A DNA stretch of 64,000 nucleotides. It comes from Ottowia flava (GTDB lineage: Bacteria > Pseudomonadota > Gammaproteobacteria > Burkholderiales > Burkholderiaceae_C). Below, in pieces: positions 32,671-41,108 of the stretch (its first letter is position 1; each line of letters starts with the position of its first letter). The position numbers were made by a program, and so were the translations under genes. Where the stretch lies: positions 31,181 through 95,180 of the forward strand of contig NZ_JBHUEJ010000011.1 in assembly GCF_042680565.1 (NCBI RefSeq), read 5' to 3'. The notes under the pieces are model-generated. The model was not told the origin of the DNA and searched no databases. It saw only the letters and a program-made list of their open reading frames with translations.

Positions 32671-33282
32671 ATGCAAAACGAAGTGGCAACCCCCCAACAG
32701 GTGCTGGCGTTCTGGCTCGGCGCCTGCCCGCTGGACGAAGCGGCCATGGCGCGCGTGCAGGCGCAGTGGTTCCAGAAGAACGAGGCCTTCGACGCCGAGC
32801 TGCGCCAGCGCTTCGGGCCGACCATCGAGGCCGCGCTGGCCGGTCGGCTGAGCGACTGGCCAGCCACGGACGACGGTTGGCTGGCGCTGCTGCTCGTGCT
32901 GGACCAGTTCACGCGCAACACCTTTCGCGGTGAACCCAAAAGCTTTGCCGGCGACCCGGCGGCGCTGCAGCATGCGGTGGAAGGCATCGCCGCTGGCCGC
33001 GACCAGCGGGTGCCGCCCATGGCGCGCATCTTCTGCTACCTGCCGCTGGAGCACGCCGAGGACCGCGAGTTGCAGGCCCGCAGCGTGGCGCTGTTCACCG
33101 CGCTGGCCGCCGCGCCGGGTGCCGAACCCAAGGCCTTCTTCGACAACACGCTGGACTACGCGCACCGGCACCAGGACGTGATCGAGCGCTTCGGCCGCTT
33201 TCCGCACCGCAACGCGGTCCTCGGGCGCCCGAGCACGCCGGAGGAAGAGGCCTATCTGCGGCAGCCAGGTTCGGGGTTCTGA
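32671..33282 (+). CDS. DUF924 family protein
   Basis: A 203-residue soluble helical protein. VLAFWLG near the start, QWFQKNEAFDAELRQRFG, LLLVLDQFTRNTFRG and FCYLPLEHAEDRELQ are the conserved DUF924 blocks, a TPR-like fold of unknown function found widely in proteobacteria. It is divergent from the EF-G-like gene with a 116-nt shared upstream region. Confidence 0.85.
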   Translation: MQNEVATPQQVLAFWLGACPLDEAAMARVQAQWFQKNEAFDAELRQRFGPTIEAALAGRLSDWPATDDGWLALLLVLDQFTRNTFRGEPKSFAGDPAALQHAVEGIAAGRDQRVPPMARIFCYLPLEHAEDRELQARSVALFTALAAAPGAEPKAFFDNTLDYAHRHQDVIERFGRFPHRNAVLGRPSTPEEEAYLRQPGSGF

Positions 33283-33312
33283 GCCTGCACGCGGCGCGCA
33301 GCGTCGTCTTCA

Positions 33313-33376
33313 GTATTTGAACAGAATAGGCCGCTAGCGCTACAGCTACCTGCGCAAGAAGCTATCATAATTGAAG
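33313..33376 (+). repeat. Repeat A copy 9
   Basis: AATAGGCCGCTAGCGCTACA, GCTACCTGCGCAAGAAGCTA, TCATAATTGAAGC: close to consensus over the full length. It lies between the convergent DUF924 and ribonuclease genes. Confidence 0.9.
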
Positions 33377-33426
33377 CATTGGCCTGCGCGAAGTGGACCT
33401 TGCTGCGGCGCGCCAGGCGCCTGCGC

Positions 33427-34902
33427 TCAGCCTTGCATTTCAAAGTCGATAAAGCCGCGCTCGACATTGGTCGACAGCAGCTTGGCGCGCACCTTGTCGC
33501 CCACCTTCACCGCGCGACCGCGGCCGATGATGAGCTTGCCCTCGGCGGGTGGCGAGAACACGCGCACCCAGTTGTTGCCCTTGGACACGCCCGTCACCAC
33601 GCCGTCGAACACGTCGCCGATGCGCCGCTCCAGCAGCATCGCGGCTTCGGATTTGCGCAGCTGACGCTCGACCTTGTTGGCCGCGTCTTCCTGCTTGGTG
33701 CAGTGGTTGGCCAGGAATTCCAGTTCGGTGGGCGAGTAGGGCGCGGCCGCGTCGGCCAGTGCGGCTTTCACCAGACGCCCGGTGATCAGGTCGGGAAAGC
33801 GCCGGTTGGGCGCGGTCGAATGCGAGTAGTCGCGCACCGCCAGACCGAAGTGGCCGATCTTGGGGCCGCCCGGCACTTCGACCACGTATTCGCCGCGGCC
33901 CATCAACTTGACGATGGTGAGCGACAGGTCCGGAAAGCGCTCCGGGTCGCGACGGCGCTCGGCCGCCAGAAACTGTTCCAGCGCGGCCGAATCCGGGTCG
34001 GGCGGCAGCGTCCAGCCGCGCTCGGCCGCCACTTCGGCGATGCGCGCCCAGCGCTCAGGTGAACGCACCACTCGCCGCAGCGACGCGCGCCGCTTGCCGG
34101 CCAGGTAGCGCGCCACCACGCCGTTGGTGGCGACCATGAATTCCTCGATCAGCTGGCGTGCGCGGTTCTGCACCTGCTGGCGGATGGCGACCACTTCGTC
34201 GTCCTTGAATTCAGCGCGCGGCTGCAGCGTCTGAAATTCCAGCGAACCCTGTTCGCGCCGCCGGGCGCGCAGCTGCTGCGCCATCGAATCCTGCGTGCGC
34301 AACTGCTCGTCCATGCCGTCCACCGCGGCGGCGGCCTCGGGCAGCGGGCCTTCGCCTTCGATCCAGGCCGAGACCGCGTCGTACGCCAGCTTGGCCTTGT
34401 TGTGCACGCGCGCGCGGGCGATGTGCGACTGGCGCAGCGTGCCATCGGCCGCGAAGTCCATCTCGGTCACCAGGGCCACGCGCGCTTCGTTCGGGTTGAG
34501 CGAGGTGTAGTCGGTACTCAGCTTCTCCGGCAGCATCGGAAAGATGCGTGCCGAGGTGTAGACGCTGGTGGTGTTGATTTCGGCGTGCTTGTCGATCGGC
34601 GTGTGCTTGTCGATCAGGGTGTCGACGTCGGCCACAGCCACACGGATGCGCACGCCACCGTCCGGCAGCACTTCGCTGTGCGACAGCTGGTCCAGATCAC
34701 GCGAGTCGTCGTTGTCGATCGAGCACCACAGCAGGCTGGTCATGTCGACGATGTCCGCACCGTCTTCCTCGCTCGGCCCGTCGATGGTTTTGAGCTGCTC
34801 GTGAACGCCGCGCGGAAACTCGGGCTCCAGCCCACGTTCGCGCATGGCGATCACGGCCAGCTCGGCCAGTTCCTGTTTCTGATGGGGATGCAATTGGCTC
34901 AT
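33427..34902 (-). CDS. RNB-domain (RNase II family) exoribonuclease
   Basis: A 491-residue protein dominated by an RNB domain: SIDNDDSRDLDQ (catalytic Asp cluster), RIRVAVADVD, SARIFPMLPEKLS and YSHSTAPNRRFPDLI, with a short S1-like end. RNase II family enzymes degrade RNA 3' to 5'. It lacks the N-terminal cold-shock domains of RNase II/R, as in a shorter subfamily. ATG 34900-34902 (MSQLHPHQ) is preferred to an upstream start with no conserved sequence. Confidence 0.87.
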   Translation of the reverse strand: MSQLHPHQKQELAELAVIAMRERGLEPEFPRGVHEQLKTIDGPSEEDGADIVDMTSLLWCSIDNDDSRDLDQLSHSEVLPDGGVRIRVAVADVDTLIDKHTPIDKHAEINTTSVYTSARIFPMLPEKLSTDYTSLNPNEARVALVTEMDFAADGTLRQSHIARARVHNKAKLAYDAVSAWIEGEGPLPEAAAAVDGMDEQLRTQDSMAQQLRARRREQGSLEFQTLQPRAEFKDDEVVAIRQQVQNRARQLIEEFMVATNGVVARYLAGKRRASLRRVVRSPERWARIAEVAAERGWTLPPDPDSAALEQFLAAERRRDPERFPDLSLTIVKLMGRGEYVVEVPGGPKIGHFGLAVRDYSHSTAPNRRFPDLITGRLVKAALADAAAPYSPTELEFLANHCTKQEDAANKVERQLRKSEAAMLLERRIGDVFDGVVTGVSKGNNWVRVFSPPAEGKLIIGRGRAVKVGDKVRAKLLSTNVERGFIDFEMQG

Positions 34903-34971
34903 GGCGATCGTCGAAATGAGGACCGGGCCATCATAGCCAGCGCCCATGTAGGCGCCGGGCGCGTCCGCCCG

Positions 34972-35697
34972 TCAGCTCGCGCGCCAGAGCAGGGCGGCCA
35001 GCGCGCCCAAGTGCAGCACGATGGTGGCCACGTAGATGCTCAGGAATGGCTGCTTGCGCGACTTGTGGCGCAGTGCCCGCTGCGCCAGCCACGCCGCTGG
35101 CCAGCCGCCCAGCAGCGCCAGCGAGTGCAAAGTGCTTTCGGCCGTGCGCCAGCGCCCTTGCTCGGCGGCTGACTTGTCAAAGGCGTAGGCCATGAAGGTG
35201 GCCGCATTCAGCAGCGCCAAGCCGCCCAGCACTGCGACCGCCGACACCGGCCAGGCGCCGCGCCAGGTCAGGGTGGCCAGCAAGCCGATCCAGACCAGCA
35301 AGGCCACGACGAACAAAACGGGTTGGCCGTCCAGGCCTTGCGGCTCATGTGCGCGGCGGTGGTCGTTGGACCCGCTGTCACGGCGGCTTGGGGCGCTGGC
35401 GTTGCGCGATGGCTGCGACCGGGCGGGTCGGTCGGCAGGCCGCTGCGCAGGCGTCGCTCGGCCGGGCGCGTTGACGCCGCTCTGTCGCGCGCCCGCCAAG
35501 GGTTGCACCGCCATCGCCCGCGGGCCCTTGCCGCCGACGTCGATGCGTTCAAAGCGCACGCGTTCGCCCACACGCGGCAGCGCGTCACTGCGGAAATCGC
35601 GCACGTGGAAGAAGATGTTGCGCTGCCCGTCGGCCGTGGCGATGAAGCCAAAGCCGCGCTCCGCGTCAAAGCGCAGGATTTCGCCGTCTTGTGTCAT
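34972..35697 (-). CDS. Cold-shock domain fused to DUF1294 membrane domain
   Basis: A 241-residue two-domain protein. Residues 1-65 form a cold-shock domain (GFGFIATADGQRNIFFHV carries the RNP1/RNP2-type aromatics). A basic Pro/Arg/Ser-rich linker follows (~70-125), then three to four membrane helices of DUF1294 (AYDKSAA-like AYAFDKSAAEQGRWR). The fusion would place a nucleic-acid-binding domain at the membrane. Function unknown. A repeat A copy touches its start. Confidence 0.83.
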   Translation of the reverse strand: MTQDGEILRFDAERGFGFIATADGQRNIFFHVRDFRSDALPRVGERVRFERIDVGGKGPRAMAVQPLAGARQSGVNAPGRATPAQRPADRPARSQPSRNASAPSRRDSGSNDHRRAHEPQGLDGQPVLFVVALLVWIGLLATLTWRGAWPVSAVAVLGGLALLNAATFMAYAFDKSAAEQGRWRTAESTLHSLALLGGWPAAWLAQRALRHKSRKQPFLSIYVATIVLHLGALAALLWRAS

Positions 35698-35698
35698 T

Positions 35699-35751
35699 CA
35701 GGGCTGCAGGCCTACAGTGGATTGCGCAAGCAGCTATTGTTTTGGGAGCGT
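35699..35751 (+). repeat. Repeat A copy 10, overlapping the end of the CoA-transferase gene
   Basis: GGGCTGCAGGCCTACAGTGG, ATTGCGCAAGCAGCTATTG. It spans the 35-nt gap between two minus-strand genes and includes the last codons and stop of the CaiB-type gene (stop at 35734-35736). Confidence 0.78.
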
Positions 35752-36645
35752 GTAGAGCGGAATGTCTTTGGCTACGGCCAGGGCGTCCAGTTGGCGGCGG
35801 GTCTTGGTCAGCGCCCAGGCGGCGATGGCGTCGCGCGTCTGCGGCGCAAACGGCGCCAGCAGGTCGGGGGGCGGCAGGCCGACGGCTTCGAACAGGGCGG
35901 CCGCGAAGTGCGGCTCCAACGCCGCGATGGCCACGCGCCCGTCCTTGCAGGGGTAGACGCGGTAACCCGCGTGCGCGCCGCCGACCGCGCCACTGGGCAG
36001 CGTCAGGCCCCAGGTGCGCGGCAGCGCCAGCCAGTGCGCTGCGTCCGACAGCGCGACCTGGCGGTGCGCGCCCTTGCCGGTGGCGCCGGCCTGCATCAGC
36101 ACCGCCAGCGCGGCTTCGACGGTGAGCAGGGCGCCGCCCATGTCGGCCAGCAGCGAGGGCGGCAGCTCGGTGCCGGTGACCAGGCCCGCCTCGGCCAGGT
36201 AGGTCAGGTCGTGGCCCGGTTCGTCGGCGCGCTCGCCGGGTGCGCCGACGATTTCGACCATCGACAGCTCCGGGTGCGCGCGGTGCACGGTGCGCCAGTT
36301 CAGGCCCAGCTTTTGCAGCGCGGAGGGGCGAAACGAGGTCAGCAGCAGGTCCGCTTTGGCCAGCTCGCGCGCCATCTGCATGCGCCCGCGCTCGGTCTTC
36401 AGGTCCATTTGCACCACGCGGACGTCGGCGTGCATGGTGTTGTAGGCCCCGATGTCGTAGTTGCCCATGGGGTCGCCCGACATCGGTCGCCCAGCGGGCG
36501 TGACGCCGGGGCCGGGCGGCTCGACCTTCAGGCAGCGCGCGCCCAGTTCGGCCAGGCGCATCAGCGCGGCGGGGCCGGGCAGGTTGAGGGCGAGGCTGAC
36601 GATGCGCACGCCGCGCAGAGGTTTGGAGGTGGCAGGGGTCGGCAT
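35734..36645 (-). CDS. CaiB/BaiF family CoA-transferase (short form)
   Basis: A 303-residue class III CoA-transferase: start LRGVRIVSLALNLPGPAALM, KTERGRMQM, HPELSMVEIVGA and LLADMGGALL, whose Asp is the expected catalytic residue. It would move CoA between carboxylic acids. Family members are usually 380-400 residues, and the C-terminal part here is abbreviated and ends inside a repeat. Substrate unknown; it may serve the neighbouring catabolic genes or be independent, since a repeat also separates it from the SDR gene. Confidence 0.8.
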   Translation of the reverse strand: MPTPATSKPLRGVRIVSLALNLPGPAALMRLAELGARCLKVEPPGPGVTPAGRPMSGDPMGNYDIGAYNTMHADVRVVQMDLKTERGRMQMARELAKADLLLTSFRPSALQKLGLNWRTVHRAHPELSMVEIVGAPGERADEPGHDLTYLAEAGLVTGTELPPSLLADMGGALLTVEAALAVLMQAGATGKGAHRQVALSDAAHWLALPRTWGLTLPSGAVGGAHAGYRVYPCKDGRVAIAALEPHFAAALFEAVGLPPPDLLAPFAPQTRDAIAAWALTKTRRQLDALAVAKDIPLYTLPKQ

Positions 36646-36654
36646 GGAGGGTGG

Positions 36655-36722
36655 TACTATGAAATAAGGAGCTGCTTGCGCAGGCTCATCTAGGGCTGGC
36701 GCCCATTTTTACTTGAAATTCG
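36655..36722 (-). repeat. Repeat A copy 11
   Basis: AATAAGGAGCTGCTTGCGCA, GGCTCATCTAGGGCTGGCGC, CATTTTTACTTGAA. It marks the left limit of a 15-kb stretch without further copies. Confidence 0.85.
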
Positions 36723-36771
36723 AAAGGGCGGCCACGCACGCGTTTGCCGACGCGTGCTGGATGGCTCCGAC

Positions 36772-37479
36772 TCACCAACTGCGCGTGAGGCCGCCGTCCA
36801 GCCGCAGATTCTGCCCGGTCATGTAGGCGCCCTCGTCAGAGGCCAGCCACGCGATCAGCGACGCGACCTCGTCCGCATGCCCATAGCGCCCGGCGGGGAT
36901 GCGCGCGCGCCGGTCTTCCTTTTCAGGCAGGCTGTCGATGAAGCCGGGCAGCACGTTGTTCATGCGAATGCCCTCGGCGGCGTAATGGTCGGCATACAGC
37001 TTGGTGAAAGCCGCCAGCCCGGCACGGAACACGGCCGAGGTGGGAAAGACCGGGTCTGGCTCGACCGCGGCGAAGCTCGAGATGTTGACGATGGCGCCGC
37101 CTCCCGCGGCCTGCAGGTGCGGCGTGACCAGCCGCGTGGGGCGGATCACGTTCATCAGGTAGACGTCCATGCCGGTGGCCCAGGCTTCGTCGCTGATCGC
37201 CAGCAGATCGCCTTTGGGCCCATGCCCGGCGGAGTTGACCAGCACGTCGATGCGGCCCCAGCGTTGCAGCGCACCGTCGACCAGACGCTGCAAATCGGCC
37301 GCCACCAGGTTGCTGCCGGTCACGCCGAAGCCGCCCAGCGCGAGGCCCAGCGCCTCACCTTTGCCCGACGACGAGAGCACGCCTACGTGAAACCCGTCCC
37401 GCGCCAGACGCTGCGCTGCAGCGGCGCCCATGCCGCTGCCCCCGGCGGTGATCAGGGCGACTTTTTGCGATGAGGCCAT
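36772..37479 (-). CDS. Atypical SDR family protein lacking the Tyr-Lys pair
   Basis: A 235-residue Rossmann-fold protein with the SDR cofactor motif TAGGSGMGAAAAQRLA and VNSAGHG. The active-site stretch reads VNISSFAAVEPDPVFPTSAV then FRAG, so where SDR enzymes have Tyr-x-x-x-Lys this one has Ser-Ala-Val-Phe-Arg. The C-terminal part (VLPGFIDSLPE, LASDEGAYMTGQNLRLDGG) is normal. It may still bind NAD(P) but catalysis would differ. It lies 87 nt downstream of the intradiol dioxygenase gene on the same strand. Confidence 0.82.
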   Translation of the reverse strand: MASSQKVALITAGGSGMGAAAAQRLARDGFHVGVLSSSGKGEALGLALGGFGVTGSNLVAADLQRLVDGALQRWGRIDVLVNSAGHGPKGDLLAISDEAWATGMDVYLMNVIRPTRLVTPHLQAAGGGAIVNISSFAAVEPDPVFPTSAVFRAGLAAFTKLYADHYAAEGIRMNNVLPGFIDSLPEKEDRRARIPAGRYGHADEVASLIAWLASDEGAYMTGQNLRLDGGLTRSW

Positions 37480-37566
37480 GCGGTGCTGCTCCCGGTGCAG
37501 GTGAAAGACCGCATCCTAGCGCCGCCGCTGGAGTCTTGGCGCGCGCGCCAGGGCACGCGCCCGTGA

Positions 37567-38430
37567 TCAGGCCGAAGGCTCCAACACGAAGTCGTAGCGC
37601 AAGGTGTGGAACGGCGTGGCGCTGGTGTCACCATCCGGCGTGGCGCCGGCCGGATGTTCCTGAAAATCGCCGATGAGCGAGTTGCGCACGCCGAAAACGG
37701 CGTCGCTGTCGAGGTAGGTGTCGCCGTCGCGAAAGATGTGCGTGACCAGGGTTTCGTAGCCTGGCGCCTGGATCATGAAATGCAGGTGCGCGGGCCGCCA
37801 CGGATGGCGACCAGTGGCCTGCAGCAGACGACCGACCGGGCCGTCCGTGGGGATCGGGTAGCCGACGGGCAACACGGCCTTGAAGTGGGCGCCGCCTTGC
37901 GCGTCGGTGCGGAACACGGCGCGGCCTTGCGCGGCGGGCAGCCCTTCACGCTGCACGTCGTAAAAGCCCTCCGCGTCGGCCTCCCACACGTCCATCTGGG
38001 CATGGGCCACGGGCTGTCCGTCCGGGCCCTTGACCGTGACGTTGACGAACAGCGGTTCACCCGCTGCACCGGCGCCCATGTCGCCGCCCAGCGGCAACTC
38101 GGGTGCGCCGTGAACGTGGAAGGGGCCGAACACGGTGGCTTCGGTGGCTTCGGGGCGCTTGGCGTGGTTGAGCGCGACCGTGAGCATTGACATGCCCAGC
38201 ACGTCTGACAGCAGAATGAATTCCTGACGCTGGTCGTTGCACAGCTGGCCGGTGGCCGTGAGAAATTCGATGGCGGCCATCCACTCGGGTTCGCTCAGTT
38301 TCACTTCTCGGGCGAAATCGTGCAGGTGCTGCACCAGCGCGGACAGCACTTCGCGCAGTCGCGGGTCGCTGCACTGGGCGAAGCTCTCCAGTACGGCAGG
38401 GGTGATCGAATGTTCATCGATGTTGCGCAT
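37567..38430 (-). CDS. Hydroxyquinol 1,2-dioxygenase-type intradiol dioxygenase
   Basis: A 287-residue Fe(III) enzyme. The helical N-terminal dimer domain (LREVLSALVQHLHDF, LSDVLGMSMLTVALNH) is of the hydroxyquinol/catechol class. Iron ligands are visible as Tyr in EGFYDVQ, Tyr in GYPIP, and two His in RPAHLHF. Ring cleavage of hydroxyquinol gives maleylacetate, the substrate of the reductase encoded upstream; chlorinated or methyl analogues are possible. ATG 38428-38430 has GGAGACACC upstream. It follows livM in the same operon. Confidence 0.87.
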   Translation of the reverse strand: MRNIDEHSITPAVLESFAQCSDPRLREVLSALVQHLHDFAREVKLSEPEWMAAIEFLTATGQLCNDQRQEFILLSDVLGMSMLTVALNHAKRPEATEATVFGPFHVHGAPELPLGGDMGAGAAGEPLFVNVTVKGPDGQPVAHAQMDVWEADAEGFYDVQREGLPAAQGRAVFRTDAQGGAHFKAVLPVGYPIPTDGPVGRLLQATGRHPWRPAHLHFMIQAPGYETLVTHIFRDGDTYLDSDAVFGVRNSLIGDFQEHPAGATPDGDTSATPFHTLRYDFVLEPSA

Positions 38431-38462
38431 GGTGTCTCCTCGTCTGGTGGGCAGGTGCCCGC

Positions 38463-39494
38463 TTACGGTTTTAGGTGGCGCTGCGTGGGAAAGAGCGACC
38501 AGCCCCAGCGCCGCTGGGCGTAACCCCACAGGCCGTCCTTGAAGAACAGCGTCACCACGATGGCGAGCAGGCCAAGGCCGATGAGGTACCAGGTGCCGTA
38601 GTCGCTGAACAGCTTGTTGAGCGCCCAGAAGATCAGCGCACCGACCAGAGGGCCTTCGATGCGGCCCACGCCGCCGATCACGACCATGAAGATGGCGAAC
38701 GCCGTCCAGTTGACGCTGAAGGCCGCGTCCGGACTGATGCGCAGGTTGCCCACGAAGTACAGCGCACCGGCCATCCCCGCACCGAACGCGGCCACCACGT
38801 ACACCGCCAGACGCATGCGGCGCACGGGAATGCCTTGCGATTCGGCGGCCACCGGGTTGTCGCGGATCGCCAGCAGCGCGAGGCCGCGTTTGCTGCGCAG
38901 GAACAGGTACACCAGCAGCACCGCGGCCACGACACAGGCCAGCGCCATCCAGTACGTCAGGTTCTGGCGTGTGCTGCGCTCGATCCCGCGCAGCGCCGTG
39001 AGCGTGGTGCCGGAGCCGCCGCCGACGATCGACAGGTTGGCGAAGCTGAGGCGGAATACCTCGGCGATTACCCAGGTGCCGATGGCGAAGTAGCCGCCCT
39101 GCAGCCGGAAGGCGACCCAGGATACGGGCACGGCGATCAGCCCTGCAGCGACCGCCCCCAGCGGAATGGCAATGAACGGGTTGATGCCCGCATAGTTGCC
39201 GAGCATCAGCATCACGTAGCCGCCGAAGCCGAAGAAGGCCTGCTGCCCGATGCTGACCATGCCGCCGTACCCCGCCAGCAGGTTCCACATCATCGCGAAG
39301 ATGAGGTAGCAGGCGATCTCGACGAACTCGCGCATCCAGCTGGATTCGCCCCACCAGGGCAAGGTGGCGGCCAGCAAGACAAGAACGATGCCGAACCAGG
39401 CGGCCTGTCGGCTGGCGCGCGAGCCGACGATGACATCGGGTGCGCGCGGGCGCGCGAGCGTGCGCGCGGAGAGGGTGGCGGTGAGATCGGTCAT
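38463..39494 (-). CDS. Branched-chain-type ABC transporter permease (LivM-like)
   Basis: A 343-residue inner-membrane permease with about nine hydrophobic segments and the LivM signature NLLAGYGGMVSIGQQAFFGF plus SKRGLALLAIRDNPVAAES. With the adjacent LivH-, LivG-, LivF- and periplasmic-binding-like proteins it forms a complete importer. Embedded between ring-cleavage genes, it probably imports an aromatic compound rather than an amino acid. ATG 39492-39494 was chosen as first Met before the hydrophobic core. Confidence 0.88.
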   Translation of the reverse strand: MTDLTATLSARTLARPRAPDVIVGSRASRQAAWFGIVLVLLAATLPWWGESSWMREFVEIACYLIFAMMWNLLAGYGGMVSIGQQAFFGFGGYVMLMLGNYAGINPFIAIPLGAVAAGLIAVPVSWVAFRLQGGYFAIGTWVIAEVFRLSFANLSIVGGGSGTTLTALRGIERSTRQNLTYWMALACVVAAVLLVYLFLRSKRGLALLAIRDNPVAAESQGIPVRRMRLAVYVVAAFGAGMAGALYFVGNLRISPDAAFSVNWTAFAIFMVVIGGVGRIEGPLVGALIFWALNKLFSDYGTWYLIGLGLLAIVVTLFFKDGLWGYAQRRWGWSLFPTQRHLKP

Positions 39495-39543
39495 GCCGTG
39501 TCCGTCCAGAAGTTTGAGAGCGTGCAGGTCGCGGAACGCGAGT

Positions 39544-40398
39544 TCAGCGGGTCTTGGGGAACAGGCCCTGTGGCCGGACCACCAGCACCGCCAGAAAGAC
39601 GATGTGGCCGAACCAGACGCCCCAGCCCGGGTCGAAGCGGAAGCCAATCTGCTGCGCCAGCGCCAGGATCATGGCGCCCGCCAGCGTGCCCCAAAACGAG
39701 CCCATGCCACCGATGATCACGGCTTCAAAGGCGAACAGCAGCAGCATCGGTCCGTCGGTGGGCGCCACCGTGGTGCGCATGCCCTGCATGGTGCCGGCGA
39801 TGGCGATCAGCACGAAGGCGATACCGGTGGCCAGCGCATACACGCGGCCGGCCTTCAGACCCATCAGCTCGGCGATGGCGGGGTCGTCCGAGACGGCGCG
39901 GAACGAACGGCCCAGCGCGGTTCGGCTGAACAGGTCCTGTAAGCCGGCCGTGGCGACCAGGGCGACGGCCAGAATGATCAACGGCAACACGCCGAGCGTG
40001 AGCGTGCCAACCTGCAGCGACTGGGTCGCCAACGCCCCGGTGTCGATCGCGCGCGGATCGGCCGAGAAGACTTCCATCAGTGCGTTCTGCACCACGATCG
40101 ACAGACCGAAGGTGACCACGAGCGAAGGCAGCGGGTCCTTGCCCAGCGTGCGATTGAGCACGAAGCGCTGCAGCACGTAGCCGACAGCGAACGACACGGG
40201 CATCACGATCGCGATGGCGAGCCAGGGAGCGGCTCCCGCGAAGGTGATCGCGCCAATGACGGCAAAGGCGGCCAGGATGATGAAGTCGCCTTGCGCCACG
40301 TTGGTCAGGCGCATCACGCCGAACATCAGCGACAGCCCGAGCGCGAACAAGGTGTAGAGGCCGCCCAGCAGGATGGCCTGGAACAGGGTATCGATCAT
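39544..40398 (-). CDS. Branched-chain-type ABC transporter permease (LivH-like)
   Basis: A 284-residue inner-membrane permease: ILLGGLYTLFALGLSLMFGV at the N-terminus, VVTFGLSIVVQNALM, and the loop ALGRSFRAVSDDPAIAELMG that contacts the ATPase. Its ATG 40396-40398 overlaps the end of the upstream LivF-type gene as ATGA. It pairs with the LivM-like permease. Confidence 0.88.
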   Translation of the reverse strand: MIDTLFQAILLGGLYTLFALGLSLMFGVMRLTNVAQGDFIILAAFAVIGAITFAGAAPWLAIAIVMPVSFAVGYVLQRFVLNRTLGKDPLPSLVVTFGLSIVVQNALMEVFSADPRAIDTGALATQSLQVGTLTLGVLPLIILAVALVATAGLQDLFSRTALGRSFRAVSDDPAIAELMGLKAGRVYALATGIAFVLIAIAGTMQGMRTTVAPTDGPMLLLFAFEAVIIGGMGSFWGTLAGAMILALAQQIGFRFDPGWGVWFGHIVFLAVLVVRPQGLFPKTR

Positions 40399-41108
40399 GC
40401 GGCCACCTCTGCGCCAAAGTACGCTTGGGAGATCTGTTCGCGGGTGAGGTCGGCCGAGCGGCCCTGCAGCGACACCTGGCCTTCCTGGAAGCAGTACACC
40501 TGCTGCGATACCTGCTGCGCGAGGCCCACGTCCTGCTCGACGATGACCACCGTCATCCCCTCTGCGGTGATCGTCGGCATGGCAGCGTAGATCTCGCGGA
40601 TGACGATCGGTGCCAAGCCCAGCGACAGCTCGTCGCACAGCAGGATGTCGGGGTTGCTCATCAGTGCGCGACCCAGCGCCACCATTTGCTGCTGACCACC
40701 GGAGAGGGAGGTGGAAGGCGCGCGCTTCTTCTGCTCCAGGATCGGGAACATGCCATACAGGCGCTGAAGGTTCCACGGGCCGGGTCGACGCGTGAGCGCC
40801 CCCATCTGCAGGTTCTCCTCCACGCTCAGACTGGGAAAGAGGCGTCGGCCCTCCGGCACCATGGCGATGCCGCGTCGCACGATCTCGGCAGGAGGCAGTC
40901 CGCCAATGGGGTCGCCCTTGTGCCGGATCGCTTCACCCGGCACCCTGACAAGGCCGGTGATGCTTTTCAAGAATGTTGACTTGCCAGCGCCATTGGCGCC
41001 AATCACTGCCGTGATCTCGCCTGCGCGCAGTGCCACGTCCACCCCGAAGAGGGCCTGGGCATCGCCGTAGAAGGCTTGCAGACCTGTGGTTTCCAACAAG
41101 TGGCTCAT
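40395..41108 (-). CDS. ABC transporter ATP-binding protein (LivF-like)
   Basis: A 237-residue ATPase: Walker A GANGAGKST, signature LSGGQQQMVALGRAL, Walker B LLCDELSLGLAP and switch His replaced by Gln in VIVEQDV (normal for LivF, EQ). It energises the transporter of this operon. It overlaps both the LivG-like gene before it and the LivH-like gene after it by four bases. Confidence 0.9.
   Translation of the reverse strand: MSHLLETTGLQAFYGDAQALFGVDVALRAGEITAVIGANGAGKSTFLKSITGLVRVPGEAIRHKGDPIGGLPPAEIVRRGIAMVPEGRRLFPSLSVEENLQMGALTRRPGPWNLQRLYGMFPILEQKKRAPSTSLSGGQQQMVALGRALMSNPDILLCDELSLGLAPIVIREIYAAMPTITAEGMTVVIVEQDVGLAQQVSQQVYCFQEGQVSLQGRSADLTREQISQAYFGAEVAA

Noticed and set aside
38431..39354. 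Long frame fusing the intradiol dioxygenase to upstream sequence
   Set aside because: This part is antisense-type noise in another frame of the LivM-like gene; the dioxygenase starts at 38430 with its own ribosome site.
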